From assembly GCA_002469605.1 (NCBI GenBank), contig DKMV01000278.1, positions 1 to 15,935 on the forward strand: 15,935 nucleotides of DNA, given 5' to 3'. Below are positions 1-9,398 of the stretch, in pieces. The position numbers and the translations under genes are program-made. Positions within the stretch are counted from its first letter, which is position 1. Every line of letters starts with the position of its first letter. This DNA is from Leclercia sp. UBA7405 (GTDB taxonomy: Bacteria; Pseudomonadota; Gammaproteobacteria; Enterobacterales; Enterobacteriaceae). The notes under the pieces are model-generated. The model was given only the letters and a program-made list of their open reading frames with translations. It was not told where the DNA came from and did no database searches.

Positions 1-1768
<1,768 letters not shown>

Positions 1769-1781
1769 CCGCCACCTCCAC

Positions 1782-2537
1782 TCAGAACTTATAACCGCGG
1801 TGCAGAGCAACCACGCCCGCCGTCATGTTGAAGTAATCAACATTGTCGAAGCCCGCGTCCTGCATCATCGCCTTCAGGGTGTCCTGATTGGGGTGCATAC
1901 GGATGGATTCCGCCAGATAGCGATAGCTGTCCGCATCGTTGGCAACCACTTCGCCAATACGCGGCAGAATATGGAAAGAGTAAGCGTCATACGCTTTGCT
2001 CAGGGGTTCGATAACGGGTTTGGAAAACTCAAGCACCAGCAGACGGCCGCCCGGTTTCAGGACACGGTACATGGAGCGCAGCGCTTTCTCTTTATCGGTG
2101 ACGTTACGCAGTCCGAAGGAGATAGTAATGCAGTCGAAGGTGTTATCCGGGAAGGGCAGCGCCTCGGCGTTTGCCTGCACATACTCCACGTTGCCCACCA
2201 CGCCGATGTTGCGCAGTTTTTCACGCCCCATTTTCAGCATTGAGTCGTTGATATCCGCCAGTACCACACGGCCAGTTTCACCCACCAGACGCGAGAATTT
2301 AGCGGTCAGGTCGCCGGTCCCGCCTGCGAGGTCCAGCACCGTTTGTCCACGACGTACGCCGCTGCAATCAATAGTGAAGCGTTTCCACAAGCGATGAATG
2401 CCAAATGACATCAGGTCATTCATCACATCGTACTTCGCCGCCACGGAATGAAATACGTGGGCCACCATGTCAGCCTTTTGCGCTTTGGCGACGGTCTGAA
2501 AGCCAAAGTGCGTCGTGTCTTGTGAATCTTCAACCAT
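1782..2537 (-). CDS. ubiE: UbiE, demethylmenaquinone / 2-polyprenyl-6-methoxy-1,4-benzoquinol C-methyltransferase
   Basis: UbiE is the SAM-dependent C-methyltransferase shared by ubiquinone and menaquinone synthesis. It methylates the benzoquinol ring of the ubiquinone precursor and converts demethylmenaquinol to menaquinol. The 251-residue product has exactly the E. coli length. The class I methyltransferase SAM motif [10 protein letters not shown] is at about residues 67-76. The UbiE/COQ5 signatures [17 protein letters not shown] (about 36-52) and [17 protein letters not shown] are intact, and the C-terminus ends in GYKF. It is the first gene of the ubiE-ubiJ-ubiB unit. Its promoter should lie in the 66-bp gap after rmuC or further upstream; I see no convincing -35/-10 pair there, so read-through from rmuC is possible. 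Confidence 0.98.
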   Translation of the reverse strand: MVEDSQDTTHFGFQTVAKAQKADMVAHVFHSVAAKYDVMNDLMSFGIHRLWKRFTIDCSGVRRGQTVLDLAGGTGDLTAKFSRLVGETGRVVLADINDSMLKMGREKLRNIGVVGNVEYVQANAEALPFPDNTFDCITISFGLRNVTDKEKALRSMYRVLKPGGRLLVLEFSKPVIEPLSKAYDAYSFHILPRIGEVVANDADSYRYLAESIRMHPNQDTLKAMMQDAGFDNVDYFNMTAGVVALHRGYKF

Positions 2538-2603
2538 CTTAGAGCCTGCTTATCAATCAAATGTTTGAGAAGTGTAACAGATTGGGCGGATTTGCCCTAC
2601 GAT

Positions 2604-4061
2604 TCAACCCCCCTGAGAATAGCGCGTCAGGGGGGATTCTGTTGCTAAATTGTCAGCTAAGCCGTTGTCTTCGCTGACCGATTTTTGCGCGCCGTTCGCT
2701 TCGCGCAGGCGATACTCTTCATCCTGCGACGTAGCGAGCTCCGCCAATTCCGGATTAATCTCGCGCTTCACCTCCACGCCCAGGGTGCGGAACGACTCGG
2801 CCTGCGCCAACAGGTTGCCGCGCCCGGAGGTCAGTTTCTTCATGGCCTGGCGGTAATTATCCTGAGCCCGGTCCAGGCTCTGGCCGATGGCGGACATATC
2901 GTCCACAAACAGGCGCATTTTGTCGTAGAGCTTACTGGCGCGATCGGCGATCTGCTGGGCGTTGCGGCTCTGGTGCTCGTAACGCCACAGGTTGGCGATG
3001 GTGCGCAGCGCCACCAGCAGCGTGGTGGGGCTGACCAGCATAATGTTGTTTTTCAGCGCCTCGGTGATGAGCTCCGGCTGCCGGTCGAGCGCCAGTAAAA
3101 AGGCGGGTTCGACCGGTATAAACATTAGCACGTAGTCGAGCGAGCGCAGGCCGGGCAGCTGCTGATAATCTTTACGCCCCAGCAGGCGGATATGGCTGCG
3201 AACCGAGGCGATGTGCTCCTGCAGGGCAGATTCGCGGGTGTACTCATCCTCGGCGTTGAAATAGCGTTCGTAGGCCACCAGCGTCATTTTGGCGTCGATG
3301 ACCACGTCTTTGCCCTGGGGCAACCGCACAATAACGTCTGGCTGCATGCGCGCGCGGTTGTCGGTCTCGATGCTGACCTGGGTTTCGTACTCGTAGCCCT
3401 CGCGCAGGCCAGAGGCCTCCAGCACGCGGGTTAACACCACTTCGCCCCAGTTGCCCTGGGTTTTGTTGTCGCCCTTCAGCGCACGGGTGAGGTTTATTGC
3501 CTCCTGCGCCATCTGCGCATTCAGCTGCTGCAAATTGCGGATCTCATGCGCCAGGGTGTGGCGCTCCCGCGCCTCCTGGCCAAAGCTGTCCTGCACCTGG
3601 CGGCGAAAGCCGTCCAACTGTTCCCGCAGGGGGGTAAGCAGGCCATGCAGGCTCTGGCGGTTCTGTTCATCGACCCGGCGGTTACTCTGTTCAAAAATGC
3701 GGTTCGCGAGGTTTTCAAACTGCTCGCTCAGGCGCTGCTCGCTGTTCATCATCTGGCGGATTTTGTCTTCCGCATGCAGTTGGGTGGATTCAAGGCGGGT
3801 CGTCACTTCGCGAAGATCGGCCTCCAGCGAGGTGTTGATATCGCGCAGGTTGCGCAGTTCGTTGTTCAGCAGCTCGCACTCATCGCGCCAGTGGGCGCTT
3901 TGAGCCACCTGTTGCCTGACGGCGCTAAGTTCGGCCACGATCTCTTCACGTTCCGCCAGCTGGTCGGCTTTTTGCTGCGCATGCTGATAGCTGGCAAAAA
4001 GCCAACCCACCCCCACACTCATCAGTGCCACAACGGCATAAAAAATGACTGAGATATCCAC
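2604..4061 (-). CDS. rmuC: RmuC, DNA recombination protein (coiled-coil, nuclease-like fold)
   Basis: RmuC (formerly YigN) limits recombination at inverted repeats; its central domain is related to restriction-endonuclease-like folds, but its biochemical activity is not well established. The 485-residue product has one N-terminal hydrophobic segment (about residues 4-24, VIFYAVVALMSVGVGWLF), then a long charged coiled coil (about 25-200). A highly conserved RmuC domain follows (about 205-420), with LTRALKGDNKTQGNWGEVVL, VIVRLPQGKDVVIDAKMTL and FIPVEPAFLLALD. The start codon is GTG (4059-4061), 4 nt after a GGGGA ribosome-binding sequence. The last about 35 residues, after DEEYRLR, differ from the E. 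coli tail as I recall it (475 aa there). The stop overlaps a G/C-rich hairpin. Udp is upstream behind a terminator, so rmuC probably has its own promoter, over which a LexA-like site is visible. Confidence 0.96.
   Translation of the reverse strand: MDISVIFYAVVALMSVGVGWLFASYQHAQQKADQLAEREEIVAELSAVRQQVAQSAHWRDECELLNNELRNLRDINTSLEADLREVTTRLESTQLHAEDKIRQMMNSEQRLSEQFENLANRIFEQSNRRVDEQNRQSLHGLLTPLREQLDGFRRQVQDSFGQEARERHTLAHEIRNLQQLNAQMAQEAINLTRALKGDNKTQGNWGEVVLTRVLEASGLREGYEYETQVSIETDNRARMQPDVIVRLPQGKDVVIDAKMTLVAYERYFNAEDEYTRESALQEHIASVRSHIRLLGRKDYQQLPGLRSLDYVLMFIPVEPAFLLALDRQPELITEALKNNIMLVSPTTLLVALRTIANLWRYEHQSRNAQQIADRASKLYDKMRLFVDDMSAIGQSLDRAQDNYRQAMKKLTSGRGNLLAQAESFRTLGVEVKREINPELAELATSQDEEYRLREANGAQKSVSEDNGLADNLATESPLTRYSQGG
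2608..2635 (-). repeat. Perfect 9-bp inverted repeat at the 3' end of rmuC
   Basis: Arms 2608-2616 (CCCCCCTGA on the plus strand) and 2627-2635 (TCAGGGGGG) are perfect complements around a 10-nt loop. The repeat is within the last codons of rmuC, ending one base before the stop codon. A stem with six consecutive G:C pairs should be very stable in the mRNA. It is not followed by a run of T on either strand, so it is not a standard intrinsic terminator; a role as a 3' stability or attenuation hairpin is inference. Confidence 0.7.
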
Positions 4062-4085
4062 AACGTCCCCTGCATCAAGCTACTA

Positions 4086-4122
4086 CCGGCACAAAATAAG
4101 ATTGTGCTGTATAAACGTCCAC
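4086..4122 (-). promoter_or_regulatory. Candidate rmuC promoter overlapped by a degenerate LexA-like box
   Basis: On the minus strand a -35-like TGGACG (plus 4116-4121) is separated by 17 nt from a -10-like TATTTT (plus 4093-4098), predicting a start near 4086. A LexA-type 16-mer at 4107-4122 (CTGT-N8-CCAC on the plus strand) lies over the -35 and spacer. One half, CTGTATA, is ideal; the other half reads GTGG on the minus strand where the consensus needs CTG. E. coli yigN/rmuC is reported as an SOS gene with a box at the same place, with CTGG as I recall it. Both promoter elements match the sigma-70 consensus at only 4 of 6 positions. Confidence 0.45.
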
Positions 4123-4153
4123 CCTGGAAAGGGTTTTCTGCGAGGGGTTACGC

Positions 4154-4183
4154 AAAAGAAAAAGGCCGAACGGATCGGCCTTT
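4154..4183 (-). terminator. Rho-independent terminator of udp
   Basis: The minus-strand RNA forms a perfect 9-bp stem (AAAGGCCGA paired with TCGGCCTTT; plus arms 4175-4183 and 4161-4169) with a 5-nt loop. It runs into a T-rich tract (TTTTTCTTTT read across plus 4163-4154). It lies 18 nt after the udp stop and isolates udp from rmuC. Confidence 0.93.
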
Positions 4184-4200
4184 GTAGGAGAGAGACAAAT

Positions 4201-4962
4201 TTAGAGAAGACGACGCGCCGCTTCCACCACGATTTTCACCGCGTGGCTTTCGGTCTGCTTCATGGTTTCGGCGTTCGGGATCTCCTGCTGGGTGCGGTTA
4301 ACGATCACGCCCGCCACCATACCGGCACGCAGGCCCTGGCTTGCGCACATGGTCAGCAGGGTGGCCGATTCCATCTCGTAGTTCATCACGCCCATGGACT
4401 GCCACTCTTCCATCGAGCCTTTAAAGCGGCTTACCACGCGGCCGGAGAAGGTGTCGTAACGCTCCTGGCCCGGATAGAAAGTATCGGATGAGGCGGTTAC
4501 GCCGACGTGGGTGGTGGCGCCCACAGACTTCGCCGCTTCCACCAGCGCGGTGGTACACGCGAAGTCGGCCACGGCCGGGAACTCCATCGGCGCAAAGTGC
4601 AGGCTTGCCCCGTCCAGACGGACGGACGCGGTAGTCACCAGCACGTCGCCAACGTTGATATGCGGCTGAATAGCGCCGGTGGTGCCGATACGCAGGAACG
4701 TACGGATGCCCAGCTGCGCCAGCTCTTCAACGGCGATGGAGGTAGAGGGGCCGCCGATACCGGTGGAGCAGACGATAACGGCTTTACCGTCCAGCTCAGC
4801 GCGCCAGGTGGTGAATTCGCGATGGGATGCCAGCTTAACCGGCTTATCCATCAGCGCGGCGATCTTTTCCACACGCTCCGGATCGCCCGGGACGATAGCG
4901 AGCGTAGCCCCTTGTAAATCATTTTTAGTGAGGCCGAGATGAAAAACATCAGACTTGGACAT
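4201..4962 (-). CDS. udp: Uridine phosphorylase
   Basis: Udp is the cytosolic hexameric enzyme that reversibly phosphorolyses uridine (and deoxyuridine) to uracil and (deoxy)ribose-1-phosphate in pyrimidine salvage. The 253-residue product has the E. coli length and is nearly identical over its whole length. The phosphate-binding residues known from the E. coli structure are present: Arg30 in PGDPERVEK, Arg48 in SHREFT, and Arg91 and Thr94 in LRIGTTG. His8, donated across the dimer, is also present. The purine/uridine phosphorylase signature [20 protein letters not shown] and the [13 protein letters not shown] segment that binds ribose are intact. The ATG at 4962 follows an AGGAG ribosome-binding site. 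It is monocistronic: a terminator follows, and a CRP/CytR-type promoter precedes it. Confidence 0.99.
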   Translation of the reverse strand: MSKSDVFHLGLTKNDLQGATLAIVPGDPERVEKIAALMDKPVKLASHREFTTWRAELDGKAVIVCSTGIGGPSTSIAVEELAQLGIRTFLRIGTTGAIQPHINVGDVLVTTASVRLDGASLHFAPMEFPAVADFACTTALVEAAKSVGATTHVGVTASSDTFYPGQERYDTFSGRVVSRFKGSMEEWQSMGVMNYEMESATLLTMCASQGLRAGMVAGVIVNRTQQEIPNAETMKQTESHAVKIVVEAARRLL

Positions 4963-5000
4963 AGGTGACTCCTCTGTGGGTCGGTTTGTCAGCAGAAGTA

Positions 5001-5102
5001 AAACGGTACTCTACAGAAGCGACGGCCTGAATTTCGTGACATACCTCACCATGAATGAAAATGCTTGCATTAAATTTCCATTAAAAAGAGTCATACATCA
5101 CA
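5001..5102 (-). promoter_or_regulatory. udp promoter with two CRP sites and a CytR-like operator between them
   Basis: CRP site 1 (GTGA-N6-TCAC, 5036-5049) matches both half-sites. CRP site 2 (5087-5102, TGTGA-N6-ACTCT on the minus strand) has one perfect half. Their centres (5042.5 and 5094.5) are exactly 52 bp apart, the -41.5/-93.5 arrangement known for CytR-regulated promoters such as udp and deoP2. Placing site 1 at -41.5 predicts the start at 5001 and a -10 at 5008-5013, where TAGAGT is found. Between the sites, ATGCTTGCAT (5061-5070) resembles paired CytR octamers (GTTGCATT). The expected behaviour, inferred from E. coli, is activation by cAMP-CRP and repression by CytR relieved by cytidine. 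Confidence 0.75.
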
Positions 5103-5212
5103 TTAACAATCATACATAAGCGGCTTCAGGACAAAAGATAGCCGCTTTCGGGCACTGTGGATTCATTACCTGCAGTCTATATTTATAAGCACCTATTGGT
5201 ACGGAGAATGCC

Positions 5213-6019
5213 ATGACTGAAAAAACCGGTTTTGCCCCCGCCGCCGGCCCGCAGGCCGCAACGGTTGTTACCACACCGGAACAGGCGATTATCGCCGGTG
5301 AAACCTCAATCCCAACCCAGGGCGATAATATGCCCGCTTATCATGCCCGCCCGAAGGATGCGCAAGGTCCCCTGCCGATTGTGATTGTGGTGCAGGAGAT
5401 CTTTGGCGTGCATGAGCATATTCGCGATATCTGCCGCCGTCTGGCGCTGGAGGGTTATCTGGCCGTGGCGCCGGAGCTCTACTTCCGCCAGGGCGATCCT
5501 AATGATTACAGCGATATCCCCACCCTGTTCGCCAATCTGGTGAGCAAAGTGCCGGATGCCCAGGTGATGGCGGATCTCGACCATGTCGCCAACTGGGCGG
5601 CGCGCAACGGCGGCGATTCGCATCGTCTGCTGATAACCGGCTTCTGCTGGGGTGGGCGCATCAGCTGGCTGTATGCCGCGCATAATCCGCAGTTGAAGGC
5701 CGCGGTGGCCTGGTACGGCAAGCTGGTGGGTGAAAAGACGCTTAATTCGCCGAAGCATCCGGTGGATATCGCCACCGATCTTAATGCGCCGGTGCTGGGG
5801 CTGTACGGCGGCCAGGATACCGGCATTCCGCTGGATACCGTTGAGACCATGCGCCACGCCCTGCGCGCCGCCAATGCAGAGGCCGAGATCGTGATTTATC
5901 CCGACGCGGGCCACGCCTTCAACGCCGATTACCGTCCGAGCTATCACGAAGAGTCGGCCAGAGATGGCTGGCAGCGCATGCTGGCGTGGTTTAGCCAGTA
6001 CGGCGCGAAAAAAGGTTAA
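5213..6019 (+). CDS. dlhH: Dienelactone hydrolase family protein (DlhH/YsgA)
   Basis: This is a cytosolic alpha/beta-hydrolase of the dienelactone hydrolase family, 268 residues (E. coli YsgA 271). The catalytic triad is visible: Cys145 in the nucleophile elbow GFCWGG, Asp202 in YGGQD and His234 in DAGHAFN. Glu62 of [10 protein letters not shown] matches the glutamate that positions the cysteine in Pseudomonas DLH. No signal peptide is seen; the N-terminal about 30 residues are a variable extension. The physiological substrate in enterobacteria is not known to me, so the substrate should not be taken as a chlorocatechol dienelactone. The ATG at 5213 follows GGAG by 6 nt; an overlapping ATG at 5208 is out of frame. 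The gene is divergent from udp and convergent with metE, so it is probably a single-gene unit. Confidence 0.95.
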   Translation: MTEKTGFAPAAGPQAATVVTTPEQAIIAGETSIPTQGDNMPAYHARPKDAQGPLPIVIVVQEIFGVHEHIRDICRRLALEGYLAVAPELYFRQGDPNDYSDIPTLFANLVSKVPDAQVMADLDHVANWAARNGGDSHRLLITGFCWGGRISWLYAAHNPQLKAAVAWYGKLVGEKTLNSPKHPVDIATDLNAPVLGLYGGQDTGIPLDTVETMRHALRAANAEAEIVIYPDAGHAFNADYRPSYHEESARDGWQRMLAWFSQYGAKKG

Positions 6020-6023
6020 ACCG

Positions 6024-6055
6024 AGGGCCCGGGGCGCTATGCCTGTCCGGGCCTC
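6024..6055. terminator. Hairpin terminator between convergent dlhH and metE
   Basis: GGCCCGG (6026-6032) pairs with CCGGGCC (6047-6053). Inside it GGC (6033-6035) pairs with GCC (6041-6043) around GCTAT, leaving a 3-nt bulge. It sits in the 43-bp gap between the two stop codons. On the minus strand the stem is followed, after about 15 nt, by a run of six T, which favours use by metE. The plus-strand tail is only weakly T-rich, so its use by dlhH is less certain. Confidence 0.65.
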
Positions 6056-6062
6056 TGGTTCA

Positions 6063-8324
6063 TCAGGCCTGACGCAGGTTCTGCGCGGCTTTCACCATGT
6101 TCGCCAGCGCCGCGCGCGTCTCCGGCCAGCCGCGGGTTTTCAGGCCGCAGTCCGGGTTCACCCACAGCCGCTCCGGCGGGATACGCTGCGCCGCTTTTTG
6201 CAGCAGGCTCTCAATCCACTCCACGTCGGGCACGTTTGGGGAGTGGATGTCGTACACCCCGGGTCCGATCTCATTCGGGTAGTCGAAGGCTTCGAACGCC
6301 TCCAGCAGCTCCATATCAGAACGCGAGGTCTCGATGGTGATCACGTCCGCATCCAGCGCCGCGATGGCCTCCATAATGTCGTTAAATTCGCAGTAACACA
6401 TGTGGGTATGGATCTGGGTCTCGTCCTTGGCCACCGCGGCGGTGAGGCGAAACGCCTCCACGCCCCATGCCAGATAAGCATCCCAGTCGCTGCGCCGCAG
6501 GGGCAGCCCTTCGCGCAGGGCCGGCTCGTCAATCTGGATGATGCCGATGCCTGCGGCTTCCAGATCGGCGACCTCATCACGCAGCGCCAGCGCGATCTGT
6601 TTGGCGATGGTTTCGCGGGTCACATCTTCGCGCGGGAAGGACCAGCAGAGAATGGTCACCGGGCCGGTCAGCATCCCCTTCACCGGTTTGTCGGTCAGAG
6701 ACTGGGCATACTTCGCCCACTCCACGGTGATCGCCTCCGGGCGGCTTACGTCGCCAATGACGATCGGCGGCTTCACGCAGCGTGAACCGTAGCTCTGCAC
6801 CCAACCGTTTTGGGTAAAGACAAAGCCCTCCAGATGTTCACCAAAGTACTCCACCATGTCGTTACGCTCGGCTTCACCGTGCACCAGCACGTCCAGCCCC
6901 AGGCGCTCCTGCTCAACGATTGCCTGCTTGATATGTTCGGCGATACCGGTGCGGTAGTGGCTGGCATCCAGATTGCCCTTTTTAAAGTCCAGGCGCAGGC
7001 CGCGAATTTCGGTGGTCTGCGGGAAGGAGCCGATAGTGGTGGTGGGCCATGCCGGCAGGTTAAAGCGGGTGCGCTGGGCTGTCGCTCGTACTTCATAAGC
7101 GCTCTGGCGCTGGCTGTCTTGCGCGGTGATGGCCGCCAGGCGCTTTTCCACTGCCGGATTATGTACCCGGACAGAGTGGCGACGCGCCTGAACAGGGGCG
7201 CTCCATGCGCTAATCGCCGCCGTGTCGCCGCTGTTTAGCGCGTCGCGCAGCAGGGCCAGCTCTTCACATTTTTGCAGGGCGAAGGCAAACCAGCTCTTCA
7301 CCTCCGCATCCAGACGGGTTTCCACGCTCAGATCGATGGGGCTGTGCAGCAGGGAACAGGACGAGGCCACCCACAGTTCGCGTTTACCGACGATATCCTT
7401 AATTTGTTTATATTTTTCCGTTAGATCGGCGCGCCAGACGTTGCGGCCATTGACCAGACCGGCGGAGAGCAGCCAGTCACCTGGCAGGCGATGGTGCAGT
7501 TCGGAAACATCATCCTGGCCATAGACCAGATCCACGTGCAGCCCCTGCACCGGCAGCGCGGTGATGGTGTCGAGGTTTGGCGTGACGCCTTCAAAGTAGG
7601 TTGTCAGCAGCAGCTTCACCTGGCCCGCGAGCGCGTCGTAAGCCGGTTGATACGCCTCCAGCCAGGCCTGTGGCAGCTCGAGCACCAGCGCCGGCTCGTC
7701 AATCTGTACCCACTCGACGCCGCGCTTCGCCAGCTCAGTCAGCACCTGCTGGTACACCGGCAGGATGTTGTTGAGCAGGCTCAGGCGGTCAAACTGTTCC
7801 CCCTTCACTTTCCCCAGCCACAGGTACGTCACCGGCCCCAGCAGGACAGGTTTGACCTTGTGGCCCAGGGCCAGGGCTTCGTCCACTTCATCCAGTAGCT
7901 GGGTCCATGTCAGTTTGAACTGCTGGCCTTTGACGAACTCCGGCACCATGTAGTGGTAGTTAGTGTTAAACCATTTAGTCATTTCCGCTGCCGCCGCCGG
8001 CTCGCCGGTGGGTGCCCGGCCCCGGCCGATGCGGAACAGGGTATCGATATCCACCGAGCCATCGCTGTTCTGATGACGAGCCGGCACGTTTCCAAGCAGC
8101 AGGCTGGTAGTCAGAACATGGTCGTACCAGGCGAAATCGCCCACCGGCAGCAGATCGATGCCCGCCTGCTTTTGCTGCTGCCAGTGGCGGGCGCGCAGCT
8201 CGCGCCCTACCGCCAGCAGCTCCTCACGGGTGGCGTTGCCCGCCCAGTAGCTCTCTTGTGCCTTTTTCAGCTCGCGACGAAGGCCGACGCGTGGAAAACC
8301 GAGGGTGTGGCTGCGGATTGTCAT
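6063..8324 (-). CDS. metE: Cobalamin-independent methionine synthase
   Basis: MetE transfers the methyl group of 5-methyltetrahydropteroyltri-glutamate to homocysteine, the last step of methionine synthesis when B12 is absent. It is a cytosolic monomeric zinc enzyme of two (beta/alpha)8 barrels. The 753-residue length equals that of E. coli. The four zinc ligands are present at the expected positions: His641 and Cys643 ([11 protein letters not shown]), Glu665 (ITIETSRSD) and Cys726 ([11 protein letters not shown]). The N-terminal barrel starts with [16 protein letters not shown], and the C-terminal barrel begins near [14 protein letters not shown] (about residue 430). The ATG at 8324 follows AAGGGG. 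It is transcribed divergently from metR, whose product activates it; MetJ boxes lie between them. A hairpin terminator follows the stop. Confidence 0.99.
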   Translation of the reverse strand: MTIRSHTLGFPRVGLRRELKKAQESYWAGNATREELLAVGRELRARHWQQQKQAGIDLLPVGDFAWYDHVLTTSLLLGNVPARHQNSDGSVDIDTLFRIGRGRAPTGEPAAAAEMTKWFNTNYHYMVPEFVKGQQFKLTWTQLLDEVDEALALGHKVKPVLLGPVTYLWLGKVKGEQFDRLSLLNNILPVYQQVLTELAKRGVEWVQIDEPALVLELPQAWLEAYQPAYDALAGQVKLLLTTYFEGVTPNLDTITALPVQGLHVDLVYGQDDVSELHHRLPGDWLLSAGLVNGRNVWRADLTEKYKQIKDIVGKRELWVASSCSLLHSPIDLSVETRLDAEVKSWFAFALQKCEELALLRDALNSGDTAAISAWSAPVQARRHSVRVHNPAVEKRLAAITAQDSQRQSAYEVRATAQRTRFNLPAWPTTTIGSFPQTTEIRGLRLDFKKGNLDASHYRTGIAEHIKQAIVEQERLGLDVLVHGEAERNDMVEYFGEHLEGFVFTQNGWVQSYGSRCVKPPIVIGDVSRPEAITVEWAKYAQSLTDKPVKGMLTGPVTILCWSFPREDVTRETIAKQIALALRDEVADLEAAGIGIIQIDEPALREGLPLRRSDWDAYLAWGVEAFRLTAAVAKDETQIHTHMCYCEFNDIMEAIAALDADVITIETSRSDMELLEAFEAFDYPNEIGPGVYDIHSPNVPDVEWIESLLQKAAQRIPPERLWVNPDCGLKTRGWPETRAALANMVKAAQNLRQA

Positions 8325-8354
8325 GATATGCCCCTTATGGAATTTTCAGGATTT

Positions 8355-8378
8355 AGACGTCCAGATGTTTACACTTCC
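8355..8378. promoter_or_regulatory. MetJ operator: three consecutive met boxes
   Basis: Three adjoining 8-mers resemble the met box AGACGTCT: AGACGTCC (8355-8362, 7 of 8), AGATGTTT (8363-8370, 6 of 8) and ACACTTCC (8371-8378, 5 of 8). The preceding 8-mer matches at only 2 positions, so the array is about three boxes. It covers the predicted metE start region and the candidate metR -35, which suits repression of both genes by MetJ with S-adenosylmethionine. Confidence 0.75.
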
Positions 8379-8407
8379 ATAATGTAAAGGTACTGTATAT
8401 TCCTCAA
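8368..8407. promoter_or_regulatory. Overlapping divergent promoters of metE and metR
   Basis: For metE (minus), TTGAGG (plus 8402-8407) and CATTAT (plus 8379-8384) are separated by 17 nt, predicting a start near 8372. For metR (plus), TTTACA (8368-8373) and TACTGT (8391-8396) are also 17 nt apart. Each box matches consensus partially (3-4 of 6). The two promoters face and overlap each other, so polymerase binding may be mutually exclusive. This is a prediction from motif and spacing only. Confidence 0.4.
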
Positions 8408-8442
8408 GCGCAATATGTTCATGGCGAAGTGAAGGACTTTCA
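8394..8442. promoter_or_regulatory. MetR binding region: one perfect and two degenerate TGAA-N5-TTCA sites
   Basis: A perfect MetR palindrome, TGAA-GGACT-TTCA, is at 8430-8442, centred about 64 bp upstream of the predicted metE start. A half-matching site CGCA-ATATG-TTCA (8409-8421) is centred near -43, and a weaker TGTA-TATTC-CTCA (8394-8406) lies over the metE -35. This fits the LysR-type arrangement of a strong recognition site near -65 and weaker activation sites towards -35. The strong site includes the A of the metR start codon, which would also allow autorepression of metR. Confidence 0.65.
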
Positions 8443-9398
8443 TGATCGAGATAAAACACCTGAAAACGCTACAAGCGTTGCGGAACTGCGGTTCTCTGGC
8501 GGCGGCGGCGGCCACGCTGCATCAGACCCAGTCTGCCCTTTCTCACCAGTTCAGCGATCTGGAACAGCGCCTTGGCTTTCGTCTTTTTGTGCGTAAAAGT
8601 CAGCCCCTGCGCTTTACGCCGCAGGGGGAGATCCTGCTTCAGCTGGCTAATCAGGTCTTGCCGCAGATCGCCAGCGCCCTCCAGTCCTGCAACGAGCCGC
8701 AGCAAACTAAACTGCGTATCGCCATTGAGTGTCACAGCTGTATTCAGTGGCTGACCCCGGCGCTTGAGAACTTCCGCCAGAAGTGGCCGCAGGTGGAGAT
8801 GGACTTTAAATCCGGCGTCACCTTCGACCCGCAGCCCTCTTTGCAGCAGGGTGAGCTGGACCTGGTGATGACCTCAGATATTCTGCCGCGCAGCGGGCTG
8901 CACTATACGCCGATGTTTGATTTTGAAGTGCGCCTGGTGCTGGCGCCGGACCATCCTTTAGCCAGCAAAACCCGCATCACCCCGGAAGATCTCGCCAGCG
9001 AAACGCTGCTTATCTATCCGGTACAGCGCATCCGGCTGGATATCTGGCGCCACTTCCTGCAGCCGGCAGGCATCAGCCCACAGCTGAAAAGCGTGGATAA
9101 CACCTTGTTGTTGATTCAGATGGTGGCGGCAAATATGGGTATCGCGGCGCTGCCGCACTGGGTGGTCGAGAGTTTTGAGCGCCAGGGCCTGGTAGTAACC
9201 AAAACCCTGGGCGAAGGTCTGTGGAGTCGGCTGTACGCCGCCGTGCGCGACGGCGAGCAGCGTCAGCCGGTGACGGAGGCGTTTATTCGTTCAGCGCGGA
9301 ACCACGCGTGCGATCATCTGCCGTTTGTGCGGAGCGCGGAGCGACCCAGCGGCGATGTACCCACAGTGACGCCAGGATCACCGCTCCCCCAACAATAA
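8442..9398 (+). CDS. metR: MetR, LysR-type activator of methionine biosynthesis
   Basis: MetR is a LysR-family DNA-binding regulator that uses homocysteine as co-effector and activates metE (and metA, metF, metH and glyA elsewhere in enterobacteria). The 318-residue product (E. coli 317) has the N-terminal winged helix-turn-helix (about residues 1-60, with [21 protein letters not shown] as the HTH core) and a linker helix. A periplasmic-binding-like effector domain covers about 90-295, with [19 protein letters not shown] and [16 protein letters not shown]. The ATG at 8442 gives [11 protein letters not shown], aligned with E. coli. The last about 39 codons (9283-9398) overlap the 3' end of yigM on the opposite strand. 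It is divergent from metE, with MetJ and MetR sites between. Confidence 0.98.
   Translation: MIEIKHLKTLQALRNCGSLAAAAATLHQTQSALSHQFSDLEQRLGFRLFVRKSQPLRFTPQGEILLQLANQVLPQIASALQSCNEPQQTKLRIAIECHSCIQWLTPALENFRQKWPQVEMDFKSGVTFDPQPSLQQGELDLVMTSDILPRSGLHYTPMFDFEVRLVLAPDHPLASKTRITPEDLASETLLIYPVQRIRLDIWRHFLQPAGISPQLKSVDNTLLLIQMVAANMGIAALPHWVVESFERQGLVVTKTLGEGLWSRLYAAVRDGEQRQPVTEAFIRSARNHACDHLPFVRSAERPSGDVPTVTPGSPLPQQ

Noticed and set aside
5178..5189. TATATT/TATAAG as the -10 of a dlhH promoter
   Set aside because: No acceptable -35 element is found 16-18 nt upstream (attcat or ctgtgg only), so I cannot support a specific promoter.
5306..5947. 213-codon open frame on the minus strand, opposite dlhH
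   Set aside because: dlhH has its catalytic triad, start signal and family length. The antisense frame has no such support.
5964..6785. 273-codon open frame on the plus strand running from the end of dlhH across the antisense of metE
   Set aside because: It crosses the hairpin terminator and lies opposite the zinc-ligand domain of metE. The arginine/histidine-rich composition is typical of a shadow frame.
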